Source of the DNA: Chloroflexota bacterium
GTDB lineage: Bacteria; Chloroflexota; Limnocylindria; Limnocylindrales; CSP1-4
Direction of reading: 5' to 3'
Length of the DNA stretch: 5,534 bases
Assembly: GCA_017882025.1 (NCBI GenBank)
Contig: JADGQG010000129.1
Span: 1-5,534 of the forward strand
Every line of letters begins with the position of its first letter. Position 1 is the stretch's first letter. A model generated the notes under the pieces. It was not told the DNA's origin. It did no database searches and worked only from the letters and a program-made list of their open reading frames with translations. The position numbers were made by a program, and so were the translations under genes. This document shows, piece after piece, positions 1-5,191 of the stretch.

Positions 1-97
1 GGGCATCGTCATCGTCAGCACCAGCCAGGGGATCATGACCGGCGCGCAGGCTCGCAAGGCCCAGCTCGGCGGCGAAGTCCTCGCGTACGTCTGGTAG
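1..97 (+). CDS. rpsH: 30S ribosomal protein S8, C-terminal end (partial)
   Basis: The reading frame starting at base 2 encodes the last 31 residues of S8 and stops at TAG 95-97. S8 binds 16S rRNA helix 21 in the central domain of the small subunit. In E. coli it also represses the spc operon from a site further upstream, which is not in this window. The visible tail contains the S8 C-terminal signature: STSQGIMTGAQARK, followed by a GGEVLAYVW-type ending, very close to STSxGxMTxxxARK...GGEVLxYVW of the family. The 5' portion, about 100 codons, lies outside the window. The next gene, rplF, starts 11 nt after the stop, and its Shine-Dalgarno sequence directly abuts the rpsH stop codon, so the two are certainly co-transcribed. 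Nothing is unusual in the visible part. Confidence 0.96.
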   Translation, partial: GIVIVSTSQGIMTGAQARKAQLGGEVLAYVW

Positions 98-108
98 GGA
101 GGACGGCG

Positions 109-660
109 ATGTCGCGTATCGGCCGTCAGCCGATCCTCCTGCCCGCGGGCGTCGAGATCAAACTCGACGGCCCGATCATCACCGTGACGGGCCCGAGGGG
201 CACCCTGACCCGCTCCATCCCGGCCGCGATGACCGTGGAGACCGGGGAAGGCAGCCTGCTGGTAACCCGTCCGTCGGACCTCAAGCAGCACAAGCAGCTC
301 CATGGGCTGACCCGGACGCTCATCGCCAACATGGTCGAGGGCGTCACGAACGGCTACCGGAAGAGCCTCGAGATCACCGGCGTCGGCTACCGCGCCCAGA
401 AGATCGGCGACAAGCTGCAGCTCAACCTCGGGTACAGCCATCCGGTCGAGATCGTTCCGCCGGGCGGCATCAGCTTCGTGGTCGAGAGCCCGATCAAGCT
501 GGCCGTCCTCGGCATCGACAAGGAGCTCGTCGGCCAGGTTGCCGCCCGCGTCCGGGCCACCCGGAAGCCGGAGCCATACAAGGGCAAGGGCGTCCGCTAC
601 GCGGGCGAGGTGATCCGCCGCAAGGCTGGCAAGGCCGGCAAGATCGGCGGAAAGAAGTAA
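109..660 (+). CDS. rplF: 50S ribosomal protein L6
   Basis: L6 binds 23S rRNA near the sarcin-ricin loop and the base of the L7/L12 stalk, supporting the elongation-factor binding site. The protein is 183 residues, normal for bacterial L6 (about 175-185). It opens with MSRIGRQPI and has the two repeated alpha/beta domains, roughly residues 1-82 and 83-170. The second contains the L6 signature PEPYKGKGVRY at about residues 155-164. The C-terminal tail after residue 170 is rich in Lys and Gly, as expected for an RNA-binding extension. The ATG start is well supported: GGAGGA at 98-103 lies 5 nt upstream, and the N-terminus matches the family. It sits between rpsH (11 nt) and rplR (16 nt), the universal spc order. 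Identification is secure. Confidence 0.98.
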   Translation: MSRIGRQPILLPAGVEIKLDGPIITVTGPRGTLTRSIPAAMTVETGEGSLLVTRPSDLKQHKQLHGLTRTLIANMVEGVTNGYRKSLEITGVGYRAQKIGDKLQLNLGYSHPVEIVPPGGISFVVESPIKLAVLGIDKELVGQVAARVRATRKPEPYKGKGVRYAGEVIRRKAGKAGKIGGKK

Positions 661-676
661 CGGAAGGACGACCACG

Positions 677-1039
677 ATGACGAAGGCCGCCACACGCGGC
701 GCCGCCCGGCAGAAACGGCACGAGCGGATTCGCCTCCGACTGGAGGGGACGTCCGCGCGGCCGCGCCTGGCGGTCTTTCGCAGCCTCAACCACATCTATG
801 CACAGGTGATCGACGACACCGCCGGTCGCACCCTCGCTGCCGCGTCATCCCTGGAGCCGGAGCTCAAGGGAGGGAAGCAGACGAAGGTCGACGAAGCGAA
901 GGTAGTCGGACGCCTGGTCGCCGAGCGGGCCCGAACCGCCGGGGTCGCGCAGGTTGTCTTCGACCGAGCCGGGTATCGCTACCACGGCCGGGTCAAGACG
1001 CTCGCCGACGCCGCGCGGGAAGCCGGTCTCGACTTCTAA
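677..1039 (+). CDS. rplR: 50S ribosomal protein L18
   Basis: L18 binds 5S rRNA and, with L5, docks it into the central protuberance of the large subunit. The protein is 120 residues, the usual bacterial length. A basic N-terminal segment (residues 1-30, many Arg and Lys) leads into the conserved core RPRLAVFRSLNHIYAQVIDD at about residues 28-47. The C-terminal signature VVFDRAGYRYHGRVKTLADA follows at about 93-112, ending in AREAGLDF. The ATG has a modest Shine-Dalgarno sequence, GGAAGGA at 662-668, with 8 nt spacing. It stands between rplF and rpsE, as in nearly all bacteria. Residues 60-75 form the usual variable loop. No anomaly was seen. Confidence 0.98.
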   Translation: MTKAATRGAARQKRHERIRLRLEGTSARPRLAVFRSLNHIYAQVIDDTAGRTLAAASSLEPELKGGKQTKVDEAKVVGRLVAERARTAGVAQVVFDRAGYRYHGRVKTLADAAREAGLDF

Positions 1040-1040
1040 G

Positions 1041-1045
1041 AGGAG
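1041..1045 (+). promoter_or_regulatory. Shine-Dalgarno sequence deciding the rpsE start
   Basis: AGGAG lies immediately after the rplR stop codon and 10 nt before GTG 1056. It supports GTG 1056, rather than the in-frame ATG at 954, as the start of S5. Family alignment of the N-terminus (ARIDPTKLTLEERVV...) agrees. Confidence 0.85.
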
Positions 1046-1055
1046 AAGACCGCCA

Positions 1056-1589
1056 GTGGCCAGGATCGATCCCACCAAGCTCACGCTCGAAGAACGTGTC
1101 GTCCAGATCAACCGCGTCGCCAAGGTCGTCAAGGGCGGCCGCCGCTTCAGCTTTTCTGCGGTCGTCATCGTCGGTGACGGCCACGGCCACGTCGGCGCCG
1201 GGCTCGGCAAGGCCGGCGAGGTGCCCGAGGCCATCCGCAAGGGCGTTGAAGACGCGAAGAAGAACCTCATCCGGATCCCGACCGTGGGGACCACCATCCC
1301 GCACGAGGTCCGCGCCGAGTTCGCGGCCGCCAGGGTGCTGCTCAAGCCCGCCTCGCAAGGGACGGGCGTCATCGCCGGCGGCTCCGTCCGCGCGGTGGTG
1401 GAGGCCGCCGGTATCCGCGACATCCTCTCGAAGGTCCACGGCTCCACGAACCCGGTGAACGTCGTTCGCGCCACGATCGAAGCCCTGCGCGGCCTCTCTT
1501 CCGCGGAGGAGATCTCCGCGCGTCGGGGCGTGCCCGTCCGGCTCTTCGTCGCCGGCCAGCCAGCCGCGGAGGCCGCAGATGGCCGGTAG
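1056..1589 (+). CDS. rpsE: 30S ribosomal protein S5, GTG start
   Basis: S5 sits on the solvent side of the small subunit near the mRNA entry channel. It affects translational accuracy and mRNA unwinding. The chosen start is GTG at 1056, giving 177 residues beginning (M)ARIDPTKLTLEERV. The frame is open further upstream to an ATG at 954, but that would overlap rplR by 86 nt and add 34 residues with no counterpart in S5. GTG 1056 has AGGAG at 1041-1045 just after the rplR stop, with 10 nt spacing. The dsRBD-like N-terminal domain carries the S5 signature around residues 18-62 (INRVAKVVKGGRRF, then VGDGHGHVGAGLGKA). The C-terminal domain holds GTGVIAGGSVRAVVEAAG and HGSTNPVNVVRAT at about 102-140. 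It is slightly longer than the roughly 166-residue norm because of a short C-terminal tail (AEAADGR). The 3' end overlaps rpmD by 11 nt. Confidence 0.97.
   Translation: MARIDPTKLTLEERVVQINRVAKVVKGGRRFSFSAVVIVGDGHGHVGAGLGKAGEVPEAIRKGVEDAKKNLIRIPTVGTTIPHEVRAEFAAARVLLKPASQGTGVIAGGSVRAVVEAAGIRDILSKVHGSTNPVNVVRATIEALRGLSSAEEISARRGVPVRLFVAGQPAAEAADGR
1502..1520 (+). repeat. Inverted repeat within the 3' end of rpsE
   Basis: CGCGGAG at 1502-1508 pairs perfectly with CTCCGCG at 1514-1520, leaving a 5-nt loop (GAGAT). It lies in the rpsE coding sequence, about 60 nt before the rpmD start. It could fold in the mRNA, but in GC-rich coding DNA a 7-bp stem may arise by chance. No function is claimed. Confidence 0.4.
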
Positions 1590-1788
1590 GCTCCGCGTGA
1601 CCCAGGTCAAGAGCACGATCAGCCATATCGCCCGCAACCGCGGGACGATCAAGGCGCTCGGGCTCCACCGGATCGGCGACACCGTCGTCGTTCCCGACAA
1701 CGACGCGACGCGCGGCATGGTCCGCGCGGTCCGCTTCCTGGTCGAGGTGGAGGAGCTCCCCGAGACCGCGGCGGAGGAAACCCGATGA
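1579..1788 (+). CDS. rpmD: 50S ribosomal protein L30
   Basis: L30 is a small ferredoxin-like-fold protein of the large subunit, bound to 23S rRNA near the 5S rRNA/domain II region. The product is 69 residues, slightly longer than the roughly 60 typical because of an acidic C-terminal tail (EELPETAAEETR). The conserved pattern is LRVTQVKSTI at 5-14, then NRGTIKALGLHRIGDTVVVP at 20-39, then DNDATRGMVRAV at 40-51. It starts inside rpsE, with ATG at 1579 and an 11-nt overlap. It has a strong Shine-Dalgarno sequence, GGAGG at 1568-1572 with 6 nt spacing, embedded in rpsE codons. It overlaps rplO by 4 nt (ATGA). Some bacterial lineages lack rpmD altogether; here it is present and in its usual place. 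Confidence 0.97.
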   Translation: MAGRLRVTQVKSTISHIARNRGTIKALGLHRIGDTVVVPDNDATRGMVRAVRFLVEVEELPETAAEETR

Positions 1789-2342
1789 AGCTTCACGATC
1801 TGCGTCCCGCCGTGGGCGCGCACACCGCGAAGACCCGCGTCGGCCGCGGCATCGCCGCCGGCAAGGGCAAGACGGCCGGCCGCGGCACGAAGGGGCAGAA
1901 GTCCCGCGCGGGCAGCTCGATCCCGGCCTGGTTCGAGGGCGGCCAGACCCCGATCCACATCCGTATTCCGAAGTTGCGCGGCTTTCGCAATATCAACCGG
2001 ATCGAGTACGAGGTCGTCAACGTGGGCGCCATCAGCGCCGCGATCGAGCTCGGCCGACTGCCAGAGGGCGACCTGCCCGGCGCTCCGAAACGGGCCACGC
2101 CCGCTCCCGTCACCGTGAACCAGGAGCTGCTCCGCATGGCCGGCCTCGTTCGCAGCCTCGACAAGCCGCTCAAGATCCTCGGCAGCGGTGACGTGAGCCG
2201 TCCTCTGTTCGTGGTCGCCGATGCGTTCACGAAAAGCGCACGCGAGAAGATCGAGGGCGCCGGCGGGACGGTCCAGGTGATCGAGATCCCGACGTCCGTG
2301 CTCGCCGCCATCGGCGTCGAGCCCGCGGCCGACGCGGACTGA
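1785..2342 (+). CDS. rplO: 50S ribosomal protein L15, long form
   Basis: L15 is a late-assembly protein of the large subunit that threads a long basic N-terminal arm through 23S rRNA. The product has 185 residues, clearly more than the 145-150 typical of bacteria. The N-terminal arm carries the family pattern: KTRVGRGIAAGKGKTAGRGTKG at about 16-37 (glycine- and lysine-rich), GGQTPIHIRIPKLRGF at 52-67, and NRIEYEVVNV at 71-80. The C-terminal domain shows LVRSLDKPLKILGSGD at 121-136 and an ADAFTKSAREKIEGAGG helix-turn at 145-161. The extra length is a Pro/Ala-rich stretch around residues 91-108 and an Ala/Asp tail after about 172. ATG 1785 overlaps the rpmD stop (ATGA) and has GGAGG at 1773-1777 with 7 nt spacing. 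It is followed after 12 nt by secY, the standard neighbour. Confidence 0.97.
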   Translation: MKLHDLRPAVGAHTAKTRVGRGIAAGKGKTAGRGTKGQKSRAGSSIPAWFEGGQTPIHIRIPKLRGFRNINRIEYEVVNVGAISAAIELGRLPEGDLPGAPKRATPAPVTVNQELLRMAGLVRSLDKPLKILGSGDVSRPLFVVADAFTKSAREKIEGAGGTVQVIEIPTSVLAAIGVEPAADAD

Positions 2343-2354
2343 CGCGGCCCCGCC

Positions 2355-3638
2355 GTGTTCGACTCCATCCTCAACGCATTCCGGGCGCCGGACATCCGGC
2401 GCCGGATCCTCTTCGTCCTGGGCGTCCTGATCGTCTTCCGGGCGCTGGCTCACGTCCCCGTCCCCGGCGCGGACCCGACGAAGCTCGCCGCATTCTTCAA
2501 CAACAACGCGCTCTTCGGCCTGTTGGACCTGTTCTCGGGCGGCGGGCTGTCGCGGTTCTCCGTGGTTGGGCTCGGCGTCAACCCGTACATCAACGCGTCG
2601 ATCATCATGCAGCTGATGACCGGCGTCGTCCCCGCTCTCACCGCGCTCCAGCGCGAGGGGGAGTACGGCCGCAACAAGATCAACCAGTACACCCGCTACC
2701 TCTCCGTCCCGCTCGCGGTCCTCCAGAGCTACGGCTTCCTGGCCGTCCTGAACCAGGCGGGCGTGCTCAACACGCACTTCGACCTCGCCTCGTTCGAGAC
2801 GTTGACCCAGATCATCACCCTGACGGCCGGCTCGATTCTCCTCATGTGGCTCGGCGAGCTCATTACGGAGAAGGGGATCGGTAACGGGATCAGCTTCATC
2901 ATCTTCGCGGGCATCGTGGGTCGCGCGCCCCAGGCCATCGGAACCTTCATGGACTCGCCCAACATCGCGGCCCTCGCGATCTTCGCCGTCTTCGGCGTCG
3001 CCGCCATCGCCGCGATCGTCTTCATCACCGAGGGCCAGCGGCGGATCCCGGTCCAGTACGCGAGCCGCGTCCGGGGTCGGCGGATGTACCAGGGCGGCAC
3101 CACGTTCCTGCCGCTTCGGGTCAACCAGGCGGGCGTCATCCCGATCATCTTCGCGGTGAGCATCCTGCTCTTCCCCAGCCAGATCGCCGGCTACTTCGCC
3201 CAGAGCCAGGTGCTGCTCATCAAGGACATCGCCACGTTCTTCGTCAACACGTTCGGACCGTCGAACCTGCTCGTCTACGGGTCGCTGTACTTCCTCCTGA
3301 CCGTCGGCTTCACGTACTTCTACACCGCATTCACGTTCAAACCGGACGAGACGGCGGAGCAGCTCAGGAAGAACGGCGGCTTCATCCCGGGCATTCGTCC
3401 GGGGCGCCCGACCCAGGACTACCTCGCCCGCGTGGTCAACCGGATCACGGTCGCCGGGGCGCTCTTCCTGGGCATCGTCGCGGTCTCGCCGTACCTGTTC
3501 CAGGCGTTCATCCCGGGTCTCGCCGGCCTCTCCCTTGGCGGCACCAGCATTCTCATCGCCGTCTCCGTCGTGGTCGAGACGATGAAGCAGCTGGAGGCCC
3601 AGCTCATGATGCGGAACTACGAGGGGTTCATCCGGTGA
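2355..3638 (+). CDS. secY: Protein translocase channel subunit SecY
   Basis: SecY is the ten-helix channel of the SecYEG translocon in the cytoplasmic membrane. It passes secreted and membrane proteins with SecA or the ribosome. The product is 427 residues, normal length. Estimated helices are at about 16-34, 70-90, 116-136, 152-172, 178-196, 204-226, 258-280, 305-327, 363-384 and 394-411. Visible landmarks are the plug and first signature region (FSGGGLSRFSVVGLGVNPYI, 60-79, then NASIIMQLMT), GEYGRNKINQYTRYLS, WLGELITEKGIGNGISF in TM4-TM5, the C4 loop YASRVRGRRMYQGGTTFLPL, and the C5 loop GGFIPGIRPG. Arg348 in that loop corresponds to the conserved arginine needed for SecA-driven export. The GTG start lies 12 nt after rplO and gives the expected N-terminus (FDSILNAFRAPDIRRRILF). 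No Shine-Dalgarno sequence is visible, and a stable hairpin lies at codons 10-17. The stop overlaps a GTG that opens a possible minicistron leading to adk. Confidence 0.98.
   Translation: MFDSILNAFRAPDIRRRILFVLGVLIVFRALAHVPVPGADPTKLAAFFNNNALFGLLDLFSGGGLSRFSVVGLGVNPYINASIIMQLMTGVVPALTALQREGEYGRNKINQYTRYLSVPLAVLQSYGFLAVLNQAGVLNTHFDLASFETLTQIITLTAGSILLMWLGELITEKGIGNGISFIIFAGIVGRAPQAIGTFMDSPNIAALAIFAVFGVAAIAAIVFITEGQRRIPVQYASRVRGRRMYQGGTTFLPLRVNQAGVIPIIFAVSILLFPSQIAGYFAQSQVLLIKDIATFFVNTFGPSNLLVYGSLYFLLTVGFTYFYTAFTFKPDETAEQLRKNGGFIPGIRPGRPTQDYLARVVNRITVAGALFLGIVAVSPYLFQAFIPGLAGLSLGGTSILIAVSVVVETMKQLEAQLMMRNYEGFIR
2384..2403 (+). repeat. Perfect inverted repeat in the secY 5' coding region
   Basis: GGCGCCGGA at 2384-2392 is the exact reverse complement of TCCGGCGCC at 2395-2403, with CA between. 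As RNA this gives an 8-bp all-GC stem with an ACAT loop. It covers codons 10-17 of secY and begins 26 nt after the GTG start codon, close to the downstream edge of an initiating ribosome. The encoded segment (R-A-P-D-I-R-R-R) is only partly constrained, so codon choice contributes to the symmetry. The pairing is seen directly; a regulatory role is inference. Confidence 0.55.
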
Positions 3639-3673
3639 GCTCGGGCCGGGCCGCGGCTGGCGTGCCGCGATGA
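3635..3673 (+). other. Possible 12-codon coupling minicistron between secY and adk
   Basis: A GTG at 3635-3637 overlaps the secY stop (GTGA). It opens a 12-codon frame (VSSGRAAAGVPR) that ends at TGA 3671-3673, which overlaps the adk ATG (ATGA 3670-3673). Both ends therefore use the same 4-nt stop/start overlap seen at rpmD/rplO and adk/map. Neither the minicistron nor adk has a visible Shine-Dalgarno sequence. The arrangement would let ribosomes finishing secY reinitiate, read through the hairpin at 3652-3669 and be delivered to the adk start. The peptide itself resembles nothing known to me. It may be coincidence, since short open frames are common in GC-rich DNA. Confidence 0.3.
3652..3669 (+). 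repeat. Hairpin immediately upstream of the adk start codon
   Basis: CGCGGC at 3652-3657 pairs perfectly with GCCGCG at 3664-3669 around a 6-nt loop (TGGCGT). The 3' arm ends on the base before ATG 3670, so the structure fills the place where a Shine-Dalgarno sequence would sit. It is not followed by a T-run, so it is not an intrinsic terminator. It could hold down independent initiation at adk. Confidence 0.5.
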
Positions 3674-4341
3674 GGATCCTCGTCCTGCTCGGCGCCCCGG
3701 GCGCCGGGAAGGGGACCCAGGCCCACGTCCTTGCTCGCCACTTTGGACTGCCCAGGGTGGCGACCGGCGATCTCTTCCGGGCCGCCGCCCGGGAAGGCAG
3801 CCCGCTCGGGCTCGTGGCGCGTGGGTACATGGAGCGCGGCGAGCTCGTCCCCGACGAGATCACGGTTGGAATGCTGCTCGAGCGGCTGGATGCCCCGGAC
3901 GCCGAGCGCGGGGTCATCCTCGACGGGTTCCCGCGCACCCGCGCCCAGGCGGAGGCCCTGGATCGCGCGCTCGCCGATCGCGGGACGGTCGTCGACGCGG
4001 CGCTCCTCGTGGACGTCCCCACGGGAGAGCTGCTCCAGCGCCTGACCGGGCGCTGGCTCTGCGGCGCTGCCGGCCACACGTATCACGAGACCGCGTACCC
4101 GCCTCGCGTGCCGGGCGTCTGCGATATCGACGGCTCGGCGCTGATCCAGCGCGACGACGACCGGCCGGAGATCGTCCAGGCCCGGCTCGAGAAGCAGCTC
4201 GGCGCCCTTGCGGATGTCGTCGAGCACTACCGCGCCGCCGGCGTCCTCCACGCGGTGGACGGTCGCCGGCCGATCGCTTCGGTCACGAACGACCTCCTCG
4301 ACGCGATCGAGCCGATCCCGTACTGGCGCACCAGCCCGTGA
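3670..4341 (+). CDS. adk: Adenylate kinase, long form with a modified zinc lid
   Basis: Adenylate kinase catalyses ATP + AMP = 2 ADP in the cytoplasm. The product is 223 residues, the long bacterial form with a full LID domain. Motifs in order are the P-loop GAPGAGKGT at 8-16, TGDLFR at 32-37 (Arg37 contacts AMP), DGFPRT at 85-90 (Arg89), RLTGR at 124-128, and RDDD at 161-164 with Arg161 and Arg172 in the positions of E. coli Arg156 and Arg167. The LID spans about 124-162. In Gram-positive enzymes it carries a zinc site, C-X2-C-X16-C-X2-C/D. Here the four positions read Cys131, Ala134, Cys151 and Asp154, so spacing is kept but the second ligand is alanine. ATG 3670 follows secY by 31 nt with no Shine-Dalgarno sequence and a hairpin directly upstream. 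The stop overlaps the map start (GTGA). Confidence 0.98.
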   Translation: MRILVLLGAPGAGKGTQAHVLARHFGLPRVATGDLFRAAAREGSPLGLVARGYMERGELVPDEITVGMLLERLDAPDAERGVILDGFPRTRAQAEALDRALADRGTVVDAALLVDVPTGELLQRLTGRWLCGAAGHTYHETAYPPRVPGVCDIDGSALIQRDDDRPEIVQARLEKQLGALADVVEHYRAAGVLHAVDGRRPIASVTNDLLDAIEPIPYWRTSP

Positions 4342-5084
4342 TCACGCGCCGTTCCGCCGCGGAAATCGCCACCATGCGCAGGGCGGGACGCGTCGTGGCC
4401 GAGGTGCTGGGCCTCATCGAGGAAGAGCTCCGACCCGGCGTGTCCACGTCCCACCTGGACCGGATCGCGGAGGAGCACATCCGGAGGGCCGGCGGGACGC
4501 CGTCGTTCAAGGGTTACTACGGCTACCCGTCGTCGCTCTGCATCTCGATCGACCGCGAGGTGGTCCACGGGATTCCCGGCGACCGGACCATCGCGGACGG
4601 CCAGGTGGTCTCTATCGATGCGGGGGCGGTCATCGACGGCTACCATGGCGACGCGGCCCGGACGTTCATCGTCGGCGACGCGCCGCTCGAGGTTCGCGAG
4701 CTGGTCGCCACCACCCGGCGGGCGCTCGAAGCCGGGATCGCGGCCGCGATCGCCGGCAACCGGATCTGGGACATCTCCGCGGCGGTGGAGGATGTGGCCC
4801 TGCCACGGGGCTACGGCGTGGTCCGGCCCTACGTCGGGCACGGAATCGGCACCGCCATGCACGAGGAGCCGCAGGTCCCGAACTACCGCACGAAAACGAA
4901 GGGGATCGAGCTCGCGCCGGGCATCTGCCTGGCAATCGAGCCGATGTTCACCCTTGGGAGTGCCGACGTCGAGACGCTCGCCGACGGCTGGACCGTTGTC
5001 ACCCGCGACGGTTCCGTCGCGGCCCATTTCGAGGACTCGGTCGCCGTCACCGAGGACGGCCCGGAGGTCCTCACCAGGCTGTAG
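4338..5084 (+). CDS. map: Type I methionine aminopeptidase
   Basis: MAP removes initiator methionine from nascent proteins with small second residues, acting at the ribosome exit tunnel as a di-metal enzyme. The product is 248 residues, typical of short type Ia enzymes without an N-terminal extension. All expected active-site residues are present: His77 (VVHGIP), Asp94 (SIDAG), Asp105 (GYHGDAART), His168 (GHGIGT), Glu201 (IEPMF) and Glu232 (HFEDSVAVTEDG). His175 and the EEPQVPNY stretch form the substrate pocket. The GTG at 4338 overlaps the adk stop and yields the normal N-terminus (ITRRSAAEIATMRRAGRVVAEVL). The internal ATG at 4374 would remove conserved residues. No Shine-Dalgarno sequence is visible, so translation is probably coupled to adk. 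A tiny CTGG/CCAG hairpin (4323-4334) precedes the start. The gene is followed by the only sizeable gap in the window. Confidence 0.98.
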   Translation: MITRRSAAEIATMRRAGRVVAEVLGLIEEELRPGVSTSHLDRIAEEHIRRAGGTPSFKGYYGYPSSLCISIDREVVHGIPGDRTIADGQVVSIDAGAVIDGYHGDAARTFIVGDAPLEVRELVATTRRALEAGIAAAIAGNRIWDISAAVEDVALPRGYGVVRPYVGHGIGTAMHEEPQVPNYRTKTKGIELAPGICLAIEPMFTLGSADVETLADGWTVVTRDGSVAAHFEDSVAVTEDGPEVLTRL

Positions 5085-5087
5085 GCG

Positions 5088-5116
5088 GCCGGCGCCGGCG
5101 CTTGCCGGAATCGGCA
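5088..5116 (+). repeat. Cluster of overlapping GC-rich inverted repeats after map
   Basis: Three self-complementary units overlap here. One is a 12-bp palindrome at 5088-5099 (GCCGGC followed by GCCGGC). The second is CCGGC-GCTT-GCCGG at 5095-5108. The third is TGCCG-GAAT-CGGCA at 5103-5116. The second and third share bases 5103-5108 and so cannot form together in RNA. No T-run follows, so this is not a standard intrinsic terminator. The last unit overlaps the proposed -35 box of the infA promoter and could be a protein-binding site or simply GC-rich filler. Confidence 0.45.
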
Positions 5117-5130
5117 GAAGTTGGTACGCT
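5102..5130 (+). promoter_or_regulatory. Candidate housekeeping-sigma promoter for infA-rpmJ
   Basis: TTGCCG at 5102-5107 matches the -35 consensus TTGACA at four of six bases, including TTG. It is separated by exactly 17 nt from TACGCT at 5125-5130, which has the key T, A and final T of the -10 box. A TG at 5122-5123 gives an extended -10 arrangement (TGGTACGCT). Transcription would begin near 5137, leaving a leader of about 55 nt before the infA start. It lies in the only intergenic gap above 40 nt (5085-5191), which otherwise holds inverted repeats at its 5' end and the infA Shine-Dalgarno sequence at its 3' end. The match is good for GC-rich DNA but is not proof. Confidence 0.45.
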
Positions 5131-5182
5131 CTGCGTTCGTGTGTCGGCTCCGGTCGACGCACCACCGTGAGCAGGAACACCA

Positions 5183-5187
5183 GGGAG
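5183..5187 (+). promoter_or_regulatory. Shine-Dalgarno sequence for the infA TTG start
   Basis: GGGAG lies 4 nt before TTG 5192, a short but workable spacing. The infA frame has a stop (TGA 5168-5170) upstream and no ATG or GTG between it and the TTG, so this site and the family N-terminus together fix TTG 5192 as the start. Confidence 0.7.
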
Positions 5188-5191
5188 CACG

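Noticed and set aside
755..766. 12-bp GC palindrome (GCGCGG/CCGCGC) in rplR
   Set aside because: It is pure G/C symmetry with no loop, in coding DNA of high GC content; it is expected by chance and lacks any positional logic.
954..1055. Upstream ATG extension of S5 by 34 residues
   Set aside because: It would overlap most of the conserved rplR 3' end, and the added residues do not match S5. GTG 1056 has a good Shine-Dalgarno sequence and gives the expected N-terminus.
993..4079. A 1028-codon open frame on the minus strand running antisense to rpsE through adk
   Set aside because: It is antisense to six well-identified genes. Its product is low-complexity and dominated by Arg, Asp, Ala, Gly and Glu, the usual outcome of reading the complement of GC-rich codons. 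It has no recognisable domain.
5085..5110. Intrinsic terminator after map
   Set aside because: GC-rich stems are present but no T-rich tract follows, and core genes continue downstream in the same direction.
4208..5170. A 320-codon + strand frame overlapping adk and map
   Set aside because: It is an out-of-frame shadow of map, extremely Arg- and Gly-rich with no domain. The map frame contains all catalytic residues.
4227..5180. A 317-codon minus-strand frame opposite map
   Set aside because: It is an antisense shadow in GC-rich DNA with biased Arg/Asp/Gly composition and no family resemblance, while the + strand encodes intact map.
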